Below, piece after piece: positions 9,703 to 21,361 of a stretch of 64,000 bases of DNA. Source of the stretch: Malachius bipustulatus (Eukaryota > Arthropoda > Insecta > Coleoptera > Melyridae); NCBI GenBank assembly GCA_910589415.1, contig OU342631.1, positions 20,150,001 to 20,214,000 of the forward strand, read 5' to 3'. Both the position numbers and the translations under genes were made by a program. Within the stretch, counting starts at the first letter, position 1; each line of letters begins with the position of its first letter. The notes beneath the pieces were generated by a model, which was given only the letters and a program-made list of their open reading frames with translations, was not told the DNA's origin and did not search any database.

Positions 9703-12700
9703 TCAATTAGGTTTAATTAACTTTTTTGTTCTAATACTGTCCGTGATAAAGGCATCCAGCGTATGGTATAAATGTGGATAAACGCTGTGTAGGTAATGAT
9801 TTTCGTCTGGGTAACTCTGGAAGAGAAAATTATATGAATTCAGATTATTTAGTTCATCTAACTGTTATAACATAATATAGCGAAGAGTTTTACAAAACTT
9901 GGTAGAAGTGCTGCTTTTACATGGCGCCGATAAAACGAGTGAAAAGACACGGGTTTGTGTTATTTGGTGCCTACAAGATGGCGCACTTCATCATTTGCAT
10001 GGGCTTGACAATTATTCAAACTAATAATACCTACTACTTCATCAATATAAATTCTGTTTGACGCAGCTTTCTCATTTAATCTTCCTAATGTTTAGAATAT
10101 TTGCTACATTAGCTTATTTCAACAGGTAGTTGAATCACTAAATTTAGGGTGGTGTGTGTATGCTATCTCTTCATTACCAGTTTTAATTATCAAGCCCAAT
10201 ACAAATGAGGTAGTGCACCATCTTGTAGGTCTACTCTTTTAATAATCAGATAGCGATAAAAATGCCTTGTATCTCACAAATGCATGGAAGAAAAGCGGGT
10301 GTATACCTATATAGTTCGAGTATATACCCTTCACAAAATCCGTCTTGTCAAGTAGGAGTCCAACGCGACGCATTGAGCGGATACGGCCTTTTGCTCTGAT
10401 TAGCCCGATCGATTTCACGAAATTTCAACAACTGCGAAGAAAATTTATTTTCGCACGAAATTCGGAAGAGAAAAACAACCCCCCACCCCCCCGTTAATTG
10501 ACGAAAAAGTATGTTTTTCCAATTTTCTCCTTGAAACGAACCGGGAGCTCCAATAAATAAAAAAATTAAAAAAAAAATACAAATCTCAACTTGAAAATGT
10601 ACAGGGAAATGAAGTTCGTGACCAAGAGGAGGGTTGCATGGATGCCCTCAAGTATAATTTTCTTCCCAATTATTGTCGAAATTTTTTGAACTCAGGCAGA
10701 TCTGGGCAAAAGGCCGTAGCCGCACACCTTCAGCGCGCTAGCCTTACTTGACAAGACGGATTTTGAGAAGAGGACTCGGACTAATTATATAAAAACTTGA
10801 TTTTTTTCCATTTGGGAGATTACAAGGAATTTTTATCACCATTTTCCTCTAACTATAATAATTGCTGAATTAGTGTGCAATGTATTTTTGTCATTGTATC
10901 TTACCACAAAATGGAATGGTATATCCGCTAACTCTAGTGCTCTAATGAAAGTCATGGTGTGGTGATAATGGACATTGTCATCAGCATTACCATGGACTAG
11001 CAGCAATGATTTACCCCTGAATTTTTCTACTTTGTTTACAAGGTCAGTTCGTTGGTACCCATCTAAATTATCGCCTTCGGTAGGTAGACCCATGAATCTT
11101 TCAGCGTAAATAAAACCTAAAAATATTCGCAATTAAAATTGTAAAAAAACAAATCACAAAAATACCATAATACAAAAAATTGGTAACCGGCGCAACTGAC
11201 ATTCCAAATTTGAACACATTTTCATGATCCATTGCAAGTGCAGAAGCTGTTGCAAAGCCCCCGTAGCTCCATCCCCAAATTCCTGTGTTATTTCGATCGA
11301 TTTTTGGGAATTTTTCTTGAAGATACCTGGTTACGTTTATCTGATCTTCAATTTCGACCGTACCAAATCTGTGGTAGACTTGGTACATTTTTTTAATTCC
11401 TTGTCTGCCACATCCTCTTCCATCTATCATGATTTGGATGTAATTTCGATGAGTAACCCAGTAGTAGGATATATCTCGTTGGTATTTATCTGATATCGTA
11501 TCATCATCTGGCCCTGCATAGCTAAAAATACAAACAGCTTTTCTTATTTTGGAAGGGGTGCTTCACTTTGATTGAAGCAGGAGGATGAACTAATATTCCA
11601 ACGAAGATGACTCACACATAAACAATTGCTGGATATGTCAAGCTATCAATGTCGGAATAACTTGGAGGTAGAAGAAGCCTAACCCTGGCTTCAAATCCAT
11701 CAGTTATAGGAACAGTTAGATCAATTTGTTGGGGTTCCAGTTTATGTTTCAGTTTAAATAAAACATCGCTGTTATTTTCCCATACAACGAATGAATTCTT
11801 AAAAATAATGCTATAGAAAAACCCTTTTAATTTTTAAAGTAATTTACATTACGATTATTGACGATTAGAATATAATCCGGTCCGGGTCCTTTACAGATTT
11901 TGGTGTAATAATCAAAAGAATCGCTTGCTTCAGGTACTTCTATTATTGCATGCAGACATGGTCCTGAAGGAGTTGAAAAATTGCAAGTGACGCATCTATC
12001 TTCCAGGGTGTTAATGTCCACCACGTACGTGTGTTCTCTTGAGGGATACTCTTGTTCTATACCTTGATAATAACTACAAAATATTAGAATAAAAATGAAG
12101 TATTATAAAATTTGTAGCGAATCGTGAGAAGTTAATGGTTAACGTTTGTTTGCACCTCGTCTCTTTTTAGAAACCGCTGCTTCTTATTTTTTTAATCGAA
12201 TCTATCAAATTTATGCACAGTAAATGTTGAAATGAAGAAGTGTTAATACAAAACAGAGTGGTTTTATTAAGCTTTTGATTAGAAAAGTTCGAGTTACAGT
12301 AGGTAAAACTAGTTAAATAATTATCTTTTAAGAATTTTCAAAACCTTGAAAACCCTAATATTTTTTTAATCGGTTTGAATCGAAAATTGTTAACATAAGT
12401 AGGTTCTCAAATAAAAAATAGTTTAGCCTTATTTTAAAGTCATAAAAAAAATTCAAGGGACGAATATTCGGCCTACTTTTCAGAACCATTTTATTGAAAA
12501 CTGATGTCGCTATTGTAGGTTAAATTTTATACAAAATATTACGCTTGAATTCCAAATCTGTAAAATTCATGACCAATAATGGAATTTCTAATAATTTAGT
12601 GGAAAAATTGGTAAGTTGTAATGTGTTATATAGAGCTGCTGATTACAATATTTATAATCGCAAAAAGGATTACACTTGGTCCATAATTTTACAAAAATGA

Positions 12701-15700
12701 AAATCAAAGAGTGGAAATCATAAAAATGTCTTGAAGACTTTTCAAGAAGATTCCTTGAGAATTTGCTCGAGTTACATTTATACTACAGATACCTATGTTG
12801 ATTATAAATTTATAATCATCCGAAGGTTAGATAATAATATTTTATATAATGGCAGAGCACGAAGTGACCACGCGGAGAAATAGTCTGAACACTCGTCTTA
12901 TCCGAAATTTAAAAAAAAATCTTTGCTTTAAATTTATTAGTTTATGATTTAAGGTAAGAAAAATCTTACAGTGTAAAACGCAAAAATCAACTAAAGATTC
13001 CTGAAGATCTGATTTATTTACAGTTCATATCAAGTCCAAGTAAAGTGATCAATTTTATAGCCTGGCGATTTAACAATTTATTAAGAGTCAAAAAATGAAA
13101 GAATTTTTTAGTTTTATTTATTACAAGAATTATTTTCAACTGACTTTTTTTACTTTAAAAACAAATTTATTTAAAATCGGACCTATAAAGCATAAAGAAC
13201 ATGAGCAGAAGCAGTATTAAAGTTTTTCTTGTGTATTCATCTATAATCAAATGAATCGTAAAATTGAATTATCCCGTTAAACAAGAATATATCTACTGAC
13301 TACTGAATATATATTGAATAAACGTTCATCACCATGATGATTTCAGTCTAATAATGTCTTACATTCCTAGTTCGGCAAGATAATAGACGCTCATTCATGC
13401 ATAGAAGTTAATCACAGCGCAGCCTATGAAATAAGAAACGAAAAATCACTAGTGAGAGCCAATTACAACTGATCCGATACTGGAAATAACGGCGCCGAAC
13501 GCGTTCCTATATAACTGATACGGGCATTAAATAACGCATACAAGATGATAATGACATGGAGACTTTCGAAAATCAAACGAAATAGCACGATTGCAACCAT
13601 TACGATCTTGTTTTAACAAAGTTTAGGTACACTGCTCTGCCAGTCTATTTTATCAACTGCGCTCGCATCAACTTCCGCCTTGTAGTGCGGCGTGTTGAGT
13701 CCGCACTTAGGCAGAGCGATTTCTTAATACGTGAGTTTTTATTAAAAGACTATTTGTATTTGTATTTTTGAGGGTGATTAAGTTACTGCGACCTAAAAGA
13801 TCTATTGTATCCCCTCTACTGTGCTTCGCCTGGTGTGGAATCCTTTTAGTGAAGCACCCTCTCCAAGTCCGTTTCCTTGAGAAACCTCAGGATTTTGAGA
13901 GGATCAAGCTCGGGTAAGTTCCCTGCCTCTAGCTGGTGATGGCCCAGAATATTACTTCTTTTGAGTTCTATCGCATCGCAGTTGAGCAGCAGGTGACGTG
14001 GTCTCCTTTCCCGCAGAATCTGCAGACGCCATTTTCTTCTATGCCTAGCTTCCTCAGGTGTTCCTTGAGCTTGCAATGTCTCGTTAGGAATCCCGTCAGT
14101 GTTCTGTTAATTCTCTCGGTTAAAATTCCCGAGAAATTCTTTGGATTGTCTCAACCCCGAGAGGTTCCTCCAATGAGTTTCTCTCAGTTTTCTTCTTCCT
14201 TTTGGAATTCTGCTTGAAGAAAGTATCTTCGAAGCCACAGAATGGTTCTGGTCCTATGAAGGGTGTCGATGCTCCTTTTCTTGCCAATGAGTGGACATTC
14301 TTCTTGCGCTCGAGGTGGTCTCGAGCACAAGGATTGTTTAGATTGCTGACTGTCTTGACGGGTGACAAGCCCCGCTCGGTCAGCAGTCTGTTTTGCGGTG
14401 ATGTCCCGCAATTTCTTGGTTTTTTATTTCTTACCATGGTTGATCCCACGAGTAGCTAGGGAAGGGTGTTCCACCTATGAGTGGAGCTGCTTAATATGAC
14501 GATATAGTATTAGGTACTATGTATAGATAGAATTAATGTTTTAATGTACACTTTTTGCTATGTTCAAGCTTTCTTTGTTCAATCGCGTGCGTACGACCTT
14601 TTGAATACGCATGCGATTTGTTTGGATTAGTTCGTTGTTTGTTTTCACGACATTTTACTCTATTTAACACTATTGTACTGATGCAATGATTGTTGTAATT
14701 TTACGTACAATAAAGAGAGATATTATTATTATTATTATTATTATTATTATGCAGAGCCCCGCATGCAAAGATGAGGGGATTGATACAGTGGTGTGCCCCC
14801 TGGTGCCCCAAGGTTGAATCCAGTAGGGCTGGTCTTCTATCCAGTCACGCATCCCATCAGCCTGGACCCCCGCCTTAGGATTTAGGTTTTTTTAGTGAGG
14901 TTGTCTCCTCTTGGTTCCGGCGATTAAGCCGAGACCCTCGCATCTCTCTGTGCGCGGAACGCGACCACGACAACAGATGATACGGTATATCAGATAGTCC
15001 ACAGTCGGACATCTCTGGCGCCGTTTCCCCTAGTGCAGACCTTTAGTCACGACACGACAACCAGGTTAGGGGATTAAAAGACTAATATAATAAGTCAACA
15101 TTACGTAAGTAAGAATAATAGTGGACCTTAAATCAAGAATAGTGAACTGTATATCAAGGGCGAACGAAGCCCATGCCATGAATTTATTAGCTGCAGCGTA
15201 GCCAGGGATGATTTGATATGAGATTAAATGGTCTTCGGTACGGCCGAGATATACACGGTATTTTTTAGCGTGATGGTTATCATTAACTAATAACAACTAC
15301 TGTGAAAATTTGTCGACACTAGGACGAGAACGTAGTTGTTAGGGCTGAAAAAAATGTACACAAATTTGAAGCGAGCAGGCTGTAGTAGTAGTACCTACAT
15401 CGGGCTACAATAATAACCGTCATTCGGCTAGCTGTAAAAATCACTTGCAGAGGCGAGGCGCCAAAACTAATAATTATTGCTTACACTAAGCCACTTTCCT
15501 CGTCCCAATAATGAAACCCCGTAACCCTTTTTTTACCAAACGTAAGACGAGTCCTGGACTTCGTCTTCAAGTCAATCAACATCAAATGATAATAACTATC
15601 GTTATTATCTTCAGGCGCCGGCAATATTTGCAAACCAAGTGTCCCATTTTTACTGTAAAAGGGAAGATTTACCTCTATCCAACCGTTTTTTGTTTCGCGA

Positions 15701-18050
15701 AAACTTTCCTATAATATAGAAAGAAATTCTATATTTAATAATGTATCTCTAGAATTGTGAATTGATAATATTTACCTCCCAACATGTAATATTTTTTGAA
15801 CACCTGATTGTTCTTGATACATTCTGGACTCTATTAGTATAATGAAATGACACTTCATCATCAGTAGGCCAGTGTACTTGCCAGAGGATATAATTATCGG
15901 GAAAAAATTCGTCCGGCGTTGAAGGCAATTCGACAGATGTGGAGTTATAATCACTCAAATCGGTGAGAAATATACGTACTGTTGGAATTTTACTTCCAGC
16001 CTAAATCAGATCTAATATAAGCAATGGTTTTAATTAAAGATCTACTAGATTACTTTAGCATATCGATATATTTCTCTATAAGGATATTGAGCTTCCATAG
16101 ATCCAGGTTTACCGAATATATTATACTCAATGACACAGACTTCGGTATCGTTGAATTGGGCGAAAGCTAGAAATGTGTCATCGGGGGAAAACCAAAACGC
16201 ATTTTTGCTCTTCAAATATCCTGAAAATCAGTATTCAGAATGTGACATGGTAATGCTACTTTATGTTACTCGTACCATGGTAACTGTAATCGGTACCGCC
16301 GTTGAAAATGATATCTTCAAGACCATCGAAAGTTATTCTTCGAGGTGAGTCTACATTTACAGGACAATCCAAGTAGTAGATATCGTTATTCAGCACGTAG
16401 GCCAGAGAATGGTTACGGTTGGACCATTGAACTCCTTGAAGTAAACTCTGATTTGCTAGGTGATAAATTGTTCTAAAAAAAAAGGTTATTGTATTAATTT
16501 TAAACTATGGAGTATGAATGGTTTATTATAGTAGGATAAAGTTTAAAAAGTCATATGTGTCGATTAAGAATACACATCCTTCTGATAGTTCGATTTATTT
16601 TGTTTCATTTACTGGTTCTCGTAGAAACTGTCAAGTTTGTCTGAACACTCCATCCCGTATAAATAAGTATACGTCAACATTGGTTTTGAATGAGAATTAA
16701 ATGCACAAAACAGAGGATAGAATGTCACTACGTGAATAAATTTTATGTAGTTGTCAGTGGCTGTCAAACTGACTTAAACCGTTCAATTCATTATTTGAAT
16801 GATTCCTTTAATAATTTACGCTCGTTTGCACCTTGAAATTTAACTGTTGGACATTTTCTGGTGAAATTATAAATCTTAATTCGGACGGTTAGTAAGACGT
16901 CACATCTGACTTTTTAAAGTTAATCATACCATAATAATAATTATTGTGTTATGTTGGCAATGATTATTGATTTTTCATTGAAGTTTGTTGGAATAGTGTT
17001 AGTGCTTTATCAAATTATTAATTATACTTTCTGAGTTAATATTTCAGTAAACCTTCTAAGCTTTTTACACGCCTTTTTATCAATCATAAAATTGCGTATC
17101 TTGAAGTAAAGCGAAAGATGGCCAGCATAGAAATTACGTAGATTGTTATGGATTAAGTGTCTCTTAAAGTATTACTTTTACCTATAAAGAAATTTATAAA
17201 AGTGCTTCATAGTTACGTACTTACTTTTCGTAAATGTCCATAACAGAATAATAAGCATCAATCGGGTGCTTAAGTTTCTGCAAATTTAAAGCAATAGTTA
17301 CCTACCTCGGAACATCAAATTTAAAATACTTACAGAGCTTTCATTATATTTAATTAAGGCATAGTATAGATCGGGGGATAAATCAACTACCAATACATAA
17401 TCATTAATATTTTCCTAAAAAAAATATATTTAGATGGTTTCGGCGACTTTAAAATGGTTTCTCTTCAAGTCAAAATTAAATTATCTATCTATAAAATTTC
17501 ACTCCTACTTATTAATTATTTCTCTAATATTCCTATAAATAGTAAAAGTGTAAACTGCTTAGTTTCCTGTAAGTTTTCTAAGCGTTAAATATCGGCAGTA
17601 TCAATTTTCGCGTGCTTAATAATTAATTATAGTCATGGATATTATATGGATAGATATGGATGATTAACATTATCCATAAATTTTAAATGAATTTTTCTTC
17701 GTAAGCTTGATCCTTCATTTTGTCTTGAAGTGTATAAAGAATCACAATTAAAACTTACCAATTCCTCAATATCAATCAGCATTTCTTCGGTCTGATTTAC
17801 AGCGTTATACATCATAATATCTCCATAACGATTCTTGTACCAAAAAGAGGTTTCTAAAAATTGTGAAAACGTAAGAAAATTAATAAGAATAGGTACCTGA
17901 ATAAGAACCCACTGCTAATCCATGTCCCCTTCCAAGATTTTGCGTATAATTCATTTTCGACAGTTTCATTAAACGTGTAGGGATATCTTTTATTAACTAC
18001 ATCATTGATTCCATTAGAGAGAGCGTTTGAGGAAATTGGTATTGCAGCCG
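9703..18050 (-). CDS. Dipeptidyl peptidase 4-like serine peptidase, copy A
   Basis: S9B-type peptidase with a beta-propeller plus alpha/beta-hydrolase layout. Exons (5' to 3'): 18050-17913, 17853-17759, 17414-17334, 17277-17225, 16472-16276, 16220-16054, 16000-15776, 15708-15485, 12073-11848, 11797-11616, 11521-11166, 11116-10905, 9816-9703. All junctions are GT/AG and the join is in frame for about 755 codons to a TGA. Family marks: FAQFNDTEV, VYAGP, GWSYGG (Ser at about residue 611), HGNADDNVH (Asp at about 693), DENH (His at about 725); the spacing is close to human DPP4. The Glu-Glu substrate anchor is replaced by SYHG at an exon junction. The first exon with ATG is not resolved; exon 2 begins in a hydrophobic stretch that looks like the end of a signal peptide or anchor. 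Intron 9 (3.4 kb) holds LINE debris. Probably secreted or membrane-bound. Confidence 0.87.
9966..10232. other. Micro-inversion inside intron 13 of copy A
   Basis: CTACAAGATGG...GGGCTTGA at about 9970-10010 and its reverse complement at about 10190-10231 form inverted ends. The enclosed segment around 10085-10130 is reverse-oriented relative to the paralogous stretch near 55515 in copy C and 39815 in copy B. Confidence 0.5.
10315..10785. mobile_element. Inverted-repeat element in intron 13, shared with copy C
   Basis: Arms containing CCGTCTTGTCAAGTAGGAGT (about 10340) and its reverse complement CTTGACAAGACGGATTTT (about 10748), with a roughly 280-bp core. A related element lies at the same intron position in copy C (55655-56155), so it predates that duplication. 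Confidence 0.65.
12074..13640. other. Intron 9 of copy A, proximal part
   Basis: AT-rich intron sequence recognisably homologous to intron 9 of copies B (45.6-46.7 kb) and C (59.1-60.1 kb). No coding signal. Confidence 0.6.
13640..14460 (-). pseudogene. Non-LTR retrotransposon 3' part with RNase H tail (degraded)
   Basis: Minus-strand reading shows an RNase H C-terminal motif region (NVHSLARKGAS, then PFIGPEPFCG) followed, with frame changes and stops, by an LTGFLTRHCKLKEHLRKLG-like segment and a CRFCGKGDHV zinc-knuckle-like segment. This order (RNase H, then 'LTGHC..L..HL...G', then a Cys motif) is typical of R1/I/Jockey-type LINEs. Positions 13640-13850 on the same strand look like a 3' UTR. 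GC-richer sequence at 14760-15065 could be more of the same element, split by the plus-strand insertion at 14470-14755. Confidence 0.65.
14500..14755 (+). mobile_element. LINE 3' tail with (TTA)n
   Basis: Matches the 3' UTR of the LINE at 54448-55514. Shared features are a GCGT..GACCTTTTGA(A/T)TACGC block, a CACTATTGTACTGATGCAAT-type block, then ACAATAAAGAGA and a (TTA)n run at 14721-14750. It is a severely 5'-truncated copy inserted into the opposite-strand LINE relic. Confidence 0.75.
14756..15484. other. GC-richer unknown segment and intron remainder
   Basis: 14760-15065 is clearly less AT-rich than its surroundings and may belong to the minus-strand LINE relic. 15066-15484 shows nothing recognisable. 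Confidence 0.4.
16532..16929. mobile_element. MITE family X, copy in copy A intron
   Basis: 398-bp element with inverted ends (TAGGATAAAGTTTAAAAAG at left, reverse complement of TATGATTAACTTTAAAAAG at right). It closely matches 40596-40993, which lies in a different intron of copy B, so these are independent insertions. Confidence 0.75.
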
Positions 18051-18511
18051 CTATTAAGAAACACTTAAAAAATTGATGTTAGAACATTTATTGACTTTGA
18101 AATTAATTTATGCAAGAAAAAGTGATTCAAAACCGAATTATTGCTAAATTGACACTTATATTCCCTTGTACAATGATACATGAATTTCGCAAATTAGAGC
18201 ATAGTTTCACGGATTTCTTTGTCTAAAGGATTAAAATAAAAAACGATTAATTAAAATCATAGAAGAACCTGAGTTTTTTACTACAAGTCAAAATACCCTT
18301 CCTTGGGGTCATCAAACCGAAATGGCGGCGGTCGGCACGGTGGAAGTTGCGGCCACGGTGACGATCGCGATCTAATGAGTCCTTAAGAGTATGATAGTGT
18401 GTAATGAGCCCAAACCTAAACGGCTCCGACAAAGGTATACTAAAAAAAATAATTAAAAATGTATTGCAGTTGACTTTTGCGGTGATTTGTGACTTATATT
18501 TTCAACTGAAT
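18051..18511. other. 5' flank of copy A up to the LTR element
   Basis: Contains the intron-like tract before exon 2 (T-rich, TTAAG and AATAG acceptor candidates at 18064 and 18051) and then a GC-rich patch (18300-18360). The unresolved first exon should lie here or beyond the retrotransposon. Confidence 0.45.
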
Positions 18512-18515
18512 ATCT
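18512..18515. repeat. Target site duplication ATCT (left)
   Basis: ATCT precedes the TG of the left LTR and recurs at 29941-29944 after the CA of the right LTR. Confidence 0.9.
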
Positions 18516-20239
18516 TGTAACGTGAATACGTCACCTGTTGTCCTCCTTGCAAAGCTTCCCTCGTTTTAAAGAGAATTGTAAAATTACAGTTCCCTACAAC
18601 TCCCTATAATATAGATCGCATCTTTAAACTGACTACCCACACCGTATGCCGGCGCTGGTACTGTCCGGATAATTCACTACTAGATGGCATTGCACGTTTC
18701 GTTTCACTTAGATCCTGAGTTCCTTTCAGGAACCAAATAAGCTGTCGTTTCAGTCCGATCCTGAGTTCCTTTCAGGAACCAAATAAGTTGTCAACTGTCA
18801 ATCAGATTTCAGTATCTGCCCGTGACATTTCTCCTTTCACCAACCGAAGGCGGACTTCCTCTCGAGTTCACGGAACTGAATTCACTTCCTTTTTATCTGT
18901 CGACCAGGAAAGATTATTCTCTTAACCGTTCCCGTACGAAGCCTGTTGTACAGGGTAAGTCGCCATTACGGATATTCTAGAAATGAGTTCTAATTCGATT
19001 ATTACTTATTTTTAGCTTCGGGGATTTTATCTCAACTTTACCTTATACCTTATCTTTACCTTTATCTTTGGTAAATACCTTGTCTTTTCCGGTATTTACT
19101 AATTATCTGGATTTAATTGCCTATTGCAACCGAGGAAGCCATCTTGAACTAGGAGACAAAGGGAGCGGTGGCCCAATTTTGTTCTTCAACTATCTGAAGG
19201 ATCTTTCCATCGTTTTCAATTATCCATGGTGAAATAATTCAACGTTTCGAAGATCTTCAAAAACAACATAACATTTTCCTGGTGCTAGTGCTATCTTAGG
19301 ACTTTTCAACCCCAGGAGCCTCGTCAGGGCGCGGTCCCTACACCTGCTGGTTTTCTTCTGGAGATTTCAATGCCTGATTAAGCACCACACCTAGTAAAGT
19401 CCAGGAGTTATTAATATCCTTTTTACTGTCAAAATAAAGACAGTTTTTACCTCAATCAGCTTCATCCCGGAAACTGTAAGTGTTGTCTTTTATTTTATTT
19501 CACCGATCATGACGAAGAAGGACTAGAAGATCAGTGCTAACTTAGTAAATTAATTAATTACCACTCACGAACTTTATCTTTCCCGATATAAATGATATCG
19601 GAAGTATCTTATTCTTTTGTACACAGCTGTACAAGATAAAGGATCCTTTATTTTTAAACAAACTGATTGTTTAAACATATTTATATCAGATTTAAAGCTT
19701 TTAAAATAAGACAGGATAATTACTTATTTGATTTTAATTAAACAGGAAATGTAAACCATAATTTGCTCATTAAACATCTGTCCATTTCAACTTATTCTTT
19801 GAAAATCACATTAACATCTTTATAACCCTAAATCTACTTTTTATTAGTTCTTCATAGAGTTTAGGTAGCACAATAAAAATAAGAACTCGAGCAAATCGAG
19901 TTAATAAGAACTGAAGAACTCTTTGGCATCCCTAATCTACCTTAGATACCTATATATAGGGTGTACCTTTTTAAATAATTAAAGCAGCAGAATAACTAGC
20001 ACTCTGATAGTATTTGATTCAGTTTTCAAGTTATTCAACATCATTATCTTCAGAGAAATTTGTCGTGAAAGTTTCTTTTGCAGTATTATCGTTTTGCCGA
20101 AACAACATTTTGCCCTTCGCTTGCACTGCAAGCTCTCGTTACTGCTACTTTCGACATTCCCTGATTTTATAATTTTGTTTTGCTCACGCAGCTAAACTTT
20201 TATTTGCTGGCGCTGAGATCAAAACGCGAATAAGCTGCA
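18516..20239 (+). repeat. Left LTR (1724 bp)
   Basis: Begins TGTAACGTGAATACG and ends AAGCTGCA. Contains a 36-bp direct repeat (18711-18746, 18757-18792), each with the hairpin GTTCCTTTCAGGAAC. Identical to the right LTR apart from 19085 as far as I compared. Confidence 0.95.
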
Positions 20240-20241
20240 AT

Positions 20242-20261
20242 TGGCATTTCCCCGGCGGGAA
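20242..20261 (+). promoter_or_regulatory. tRNA primer binding site
   Basis: TGGCATTTCCCCGGCGGGAA starts 2 nt after the left LTR. Its reverse complement ends in CCA and reads like a tRNA acceptor and T arm. It most resembles tRNA-Asp with a 2-nt insertion; the primer identity is inference. Confidence 0.65.
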
Positions 20262-21361
20262 TCGAATACACCCAAAAACTTTGGATTAGAAACTACCTTA
20301 ATTAAATAAAAGCACTTGATCTCTTCCTAGTTCCCATTATAAATGGAAAATTGATATTAACGTCATAAATTATTTTGTTCAGATGTATCGTACAGTTATC
20401 TTACTTTCTTAATGCATGATTATTATAGTTGCATGAACTCGCATGTTAGTCTAAGAATGTCTTAGTTAGCTATTGTGTTTTTACTGCTGGTGAATAATAG
20501 TGTCGTGACGCGAAAATACCTTATCTTCTTACCGCTACACTGCCGCTAAAGGGTAACCTTGCAAAAGGAGCTTTACGGAGTAGTTGTTAATACCGTCGCG
20601 AAGGTCTCGAGTAAGCTTTGAAAGAAGTTTGACTCCGTGCAAAGAGGATACTCTTAAGAGAGCTCTGCGATCAAACTGTCTTTGAAAGTTACATCCAAAC
20701 ATTTCCTTCATTAACATTATCCCATACCTTCGCTCATGAATTTTAGGTTAAATTCGAAATATCTGAATTATCGATCAGCTGTTCCAACTGGTGTCCCTCA
20801 GTCATTGTCATACGCTGACAGACTGCTAAAGCAACGACAATTCTTTACGTCTAACGTAGAAAGTGAATTCTTTACGTGTAAAGATACGTCATGGTGACAT
20901 GTACTTCTTCCGATCCCTACCTTACCGACTCTAGAGAATATCTGTACTTACCGACATACCTATGCATATTTAAATATTGCCTTATCTTATCCTAGTATCT
21001 CTCTAGATTACCTTTATCTCTCTCTCTACTAAGAAATTATATCTTATATCGGTATTTTAGTTTTTTTGAAATACTGTGACCTATTTTTCGTTTTAAAACG
21101 AAGAGAATTCTTTTGAATTTAAATCTCTCTCTCTCTCACTTGTACTGGTGACGTGACGTCACAGCCAAGTCAAGTAGGCCAGGTTTATTCTTTCTTTATA
21201 TAGGCCAGGTTCATTCTTTCCTTATTTAGGCCAGGTACACTAGGTGCTACGTTGCCTACCTGTGCTGATAATACTACTGTCTTCTCTTAAGAATAAAATA
21301 AAAAAAAAAAATTTTATTCTTATCTATCTATATTATATCGTAGTACCTACATTTTTCTAAA
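20262..21361 (+). other. Retrotransposon 5' leader
   Basis: About 1.1 kb with no long ORF. It holds a palindromic TGACGTCA at 21154-21161 and a 26-bp tandem repeat starting AGGCCAGGT at 21176, 21202 and 21228. Confidence 0.7.

Noticed and set aside
11224..11493. Plus-strand ORFs opposite the DPP4-like catalytic exon (also 40250-40519 and 58177-58422)
   Set aside because: Repeated in all three copies only because they mirror the conserved exon; no motifs of their own.
13936..14459. Plus-strand ORFs over the LINE relic
   Set aside because: Shadows of the minus-strand RNase H region, which carries the recognisable motifs.
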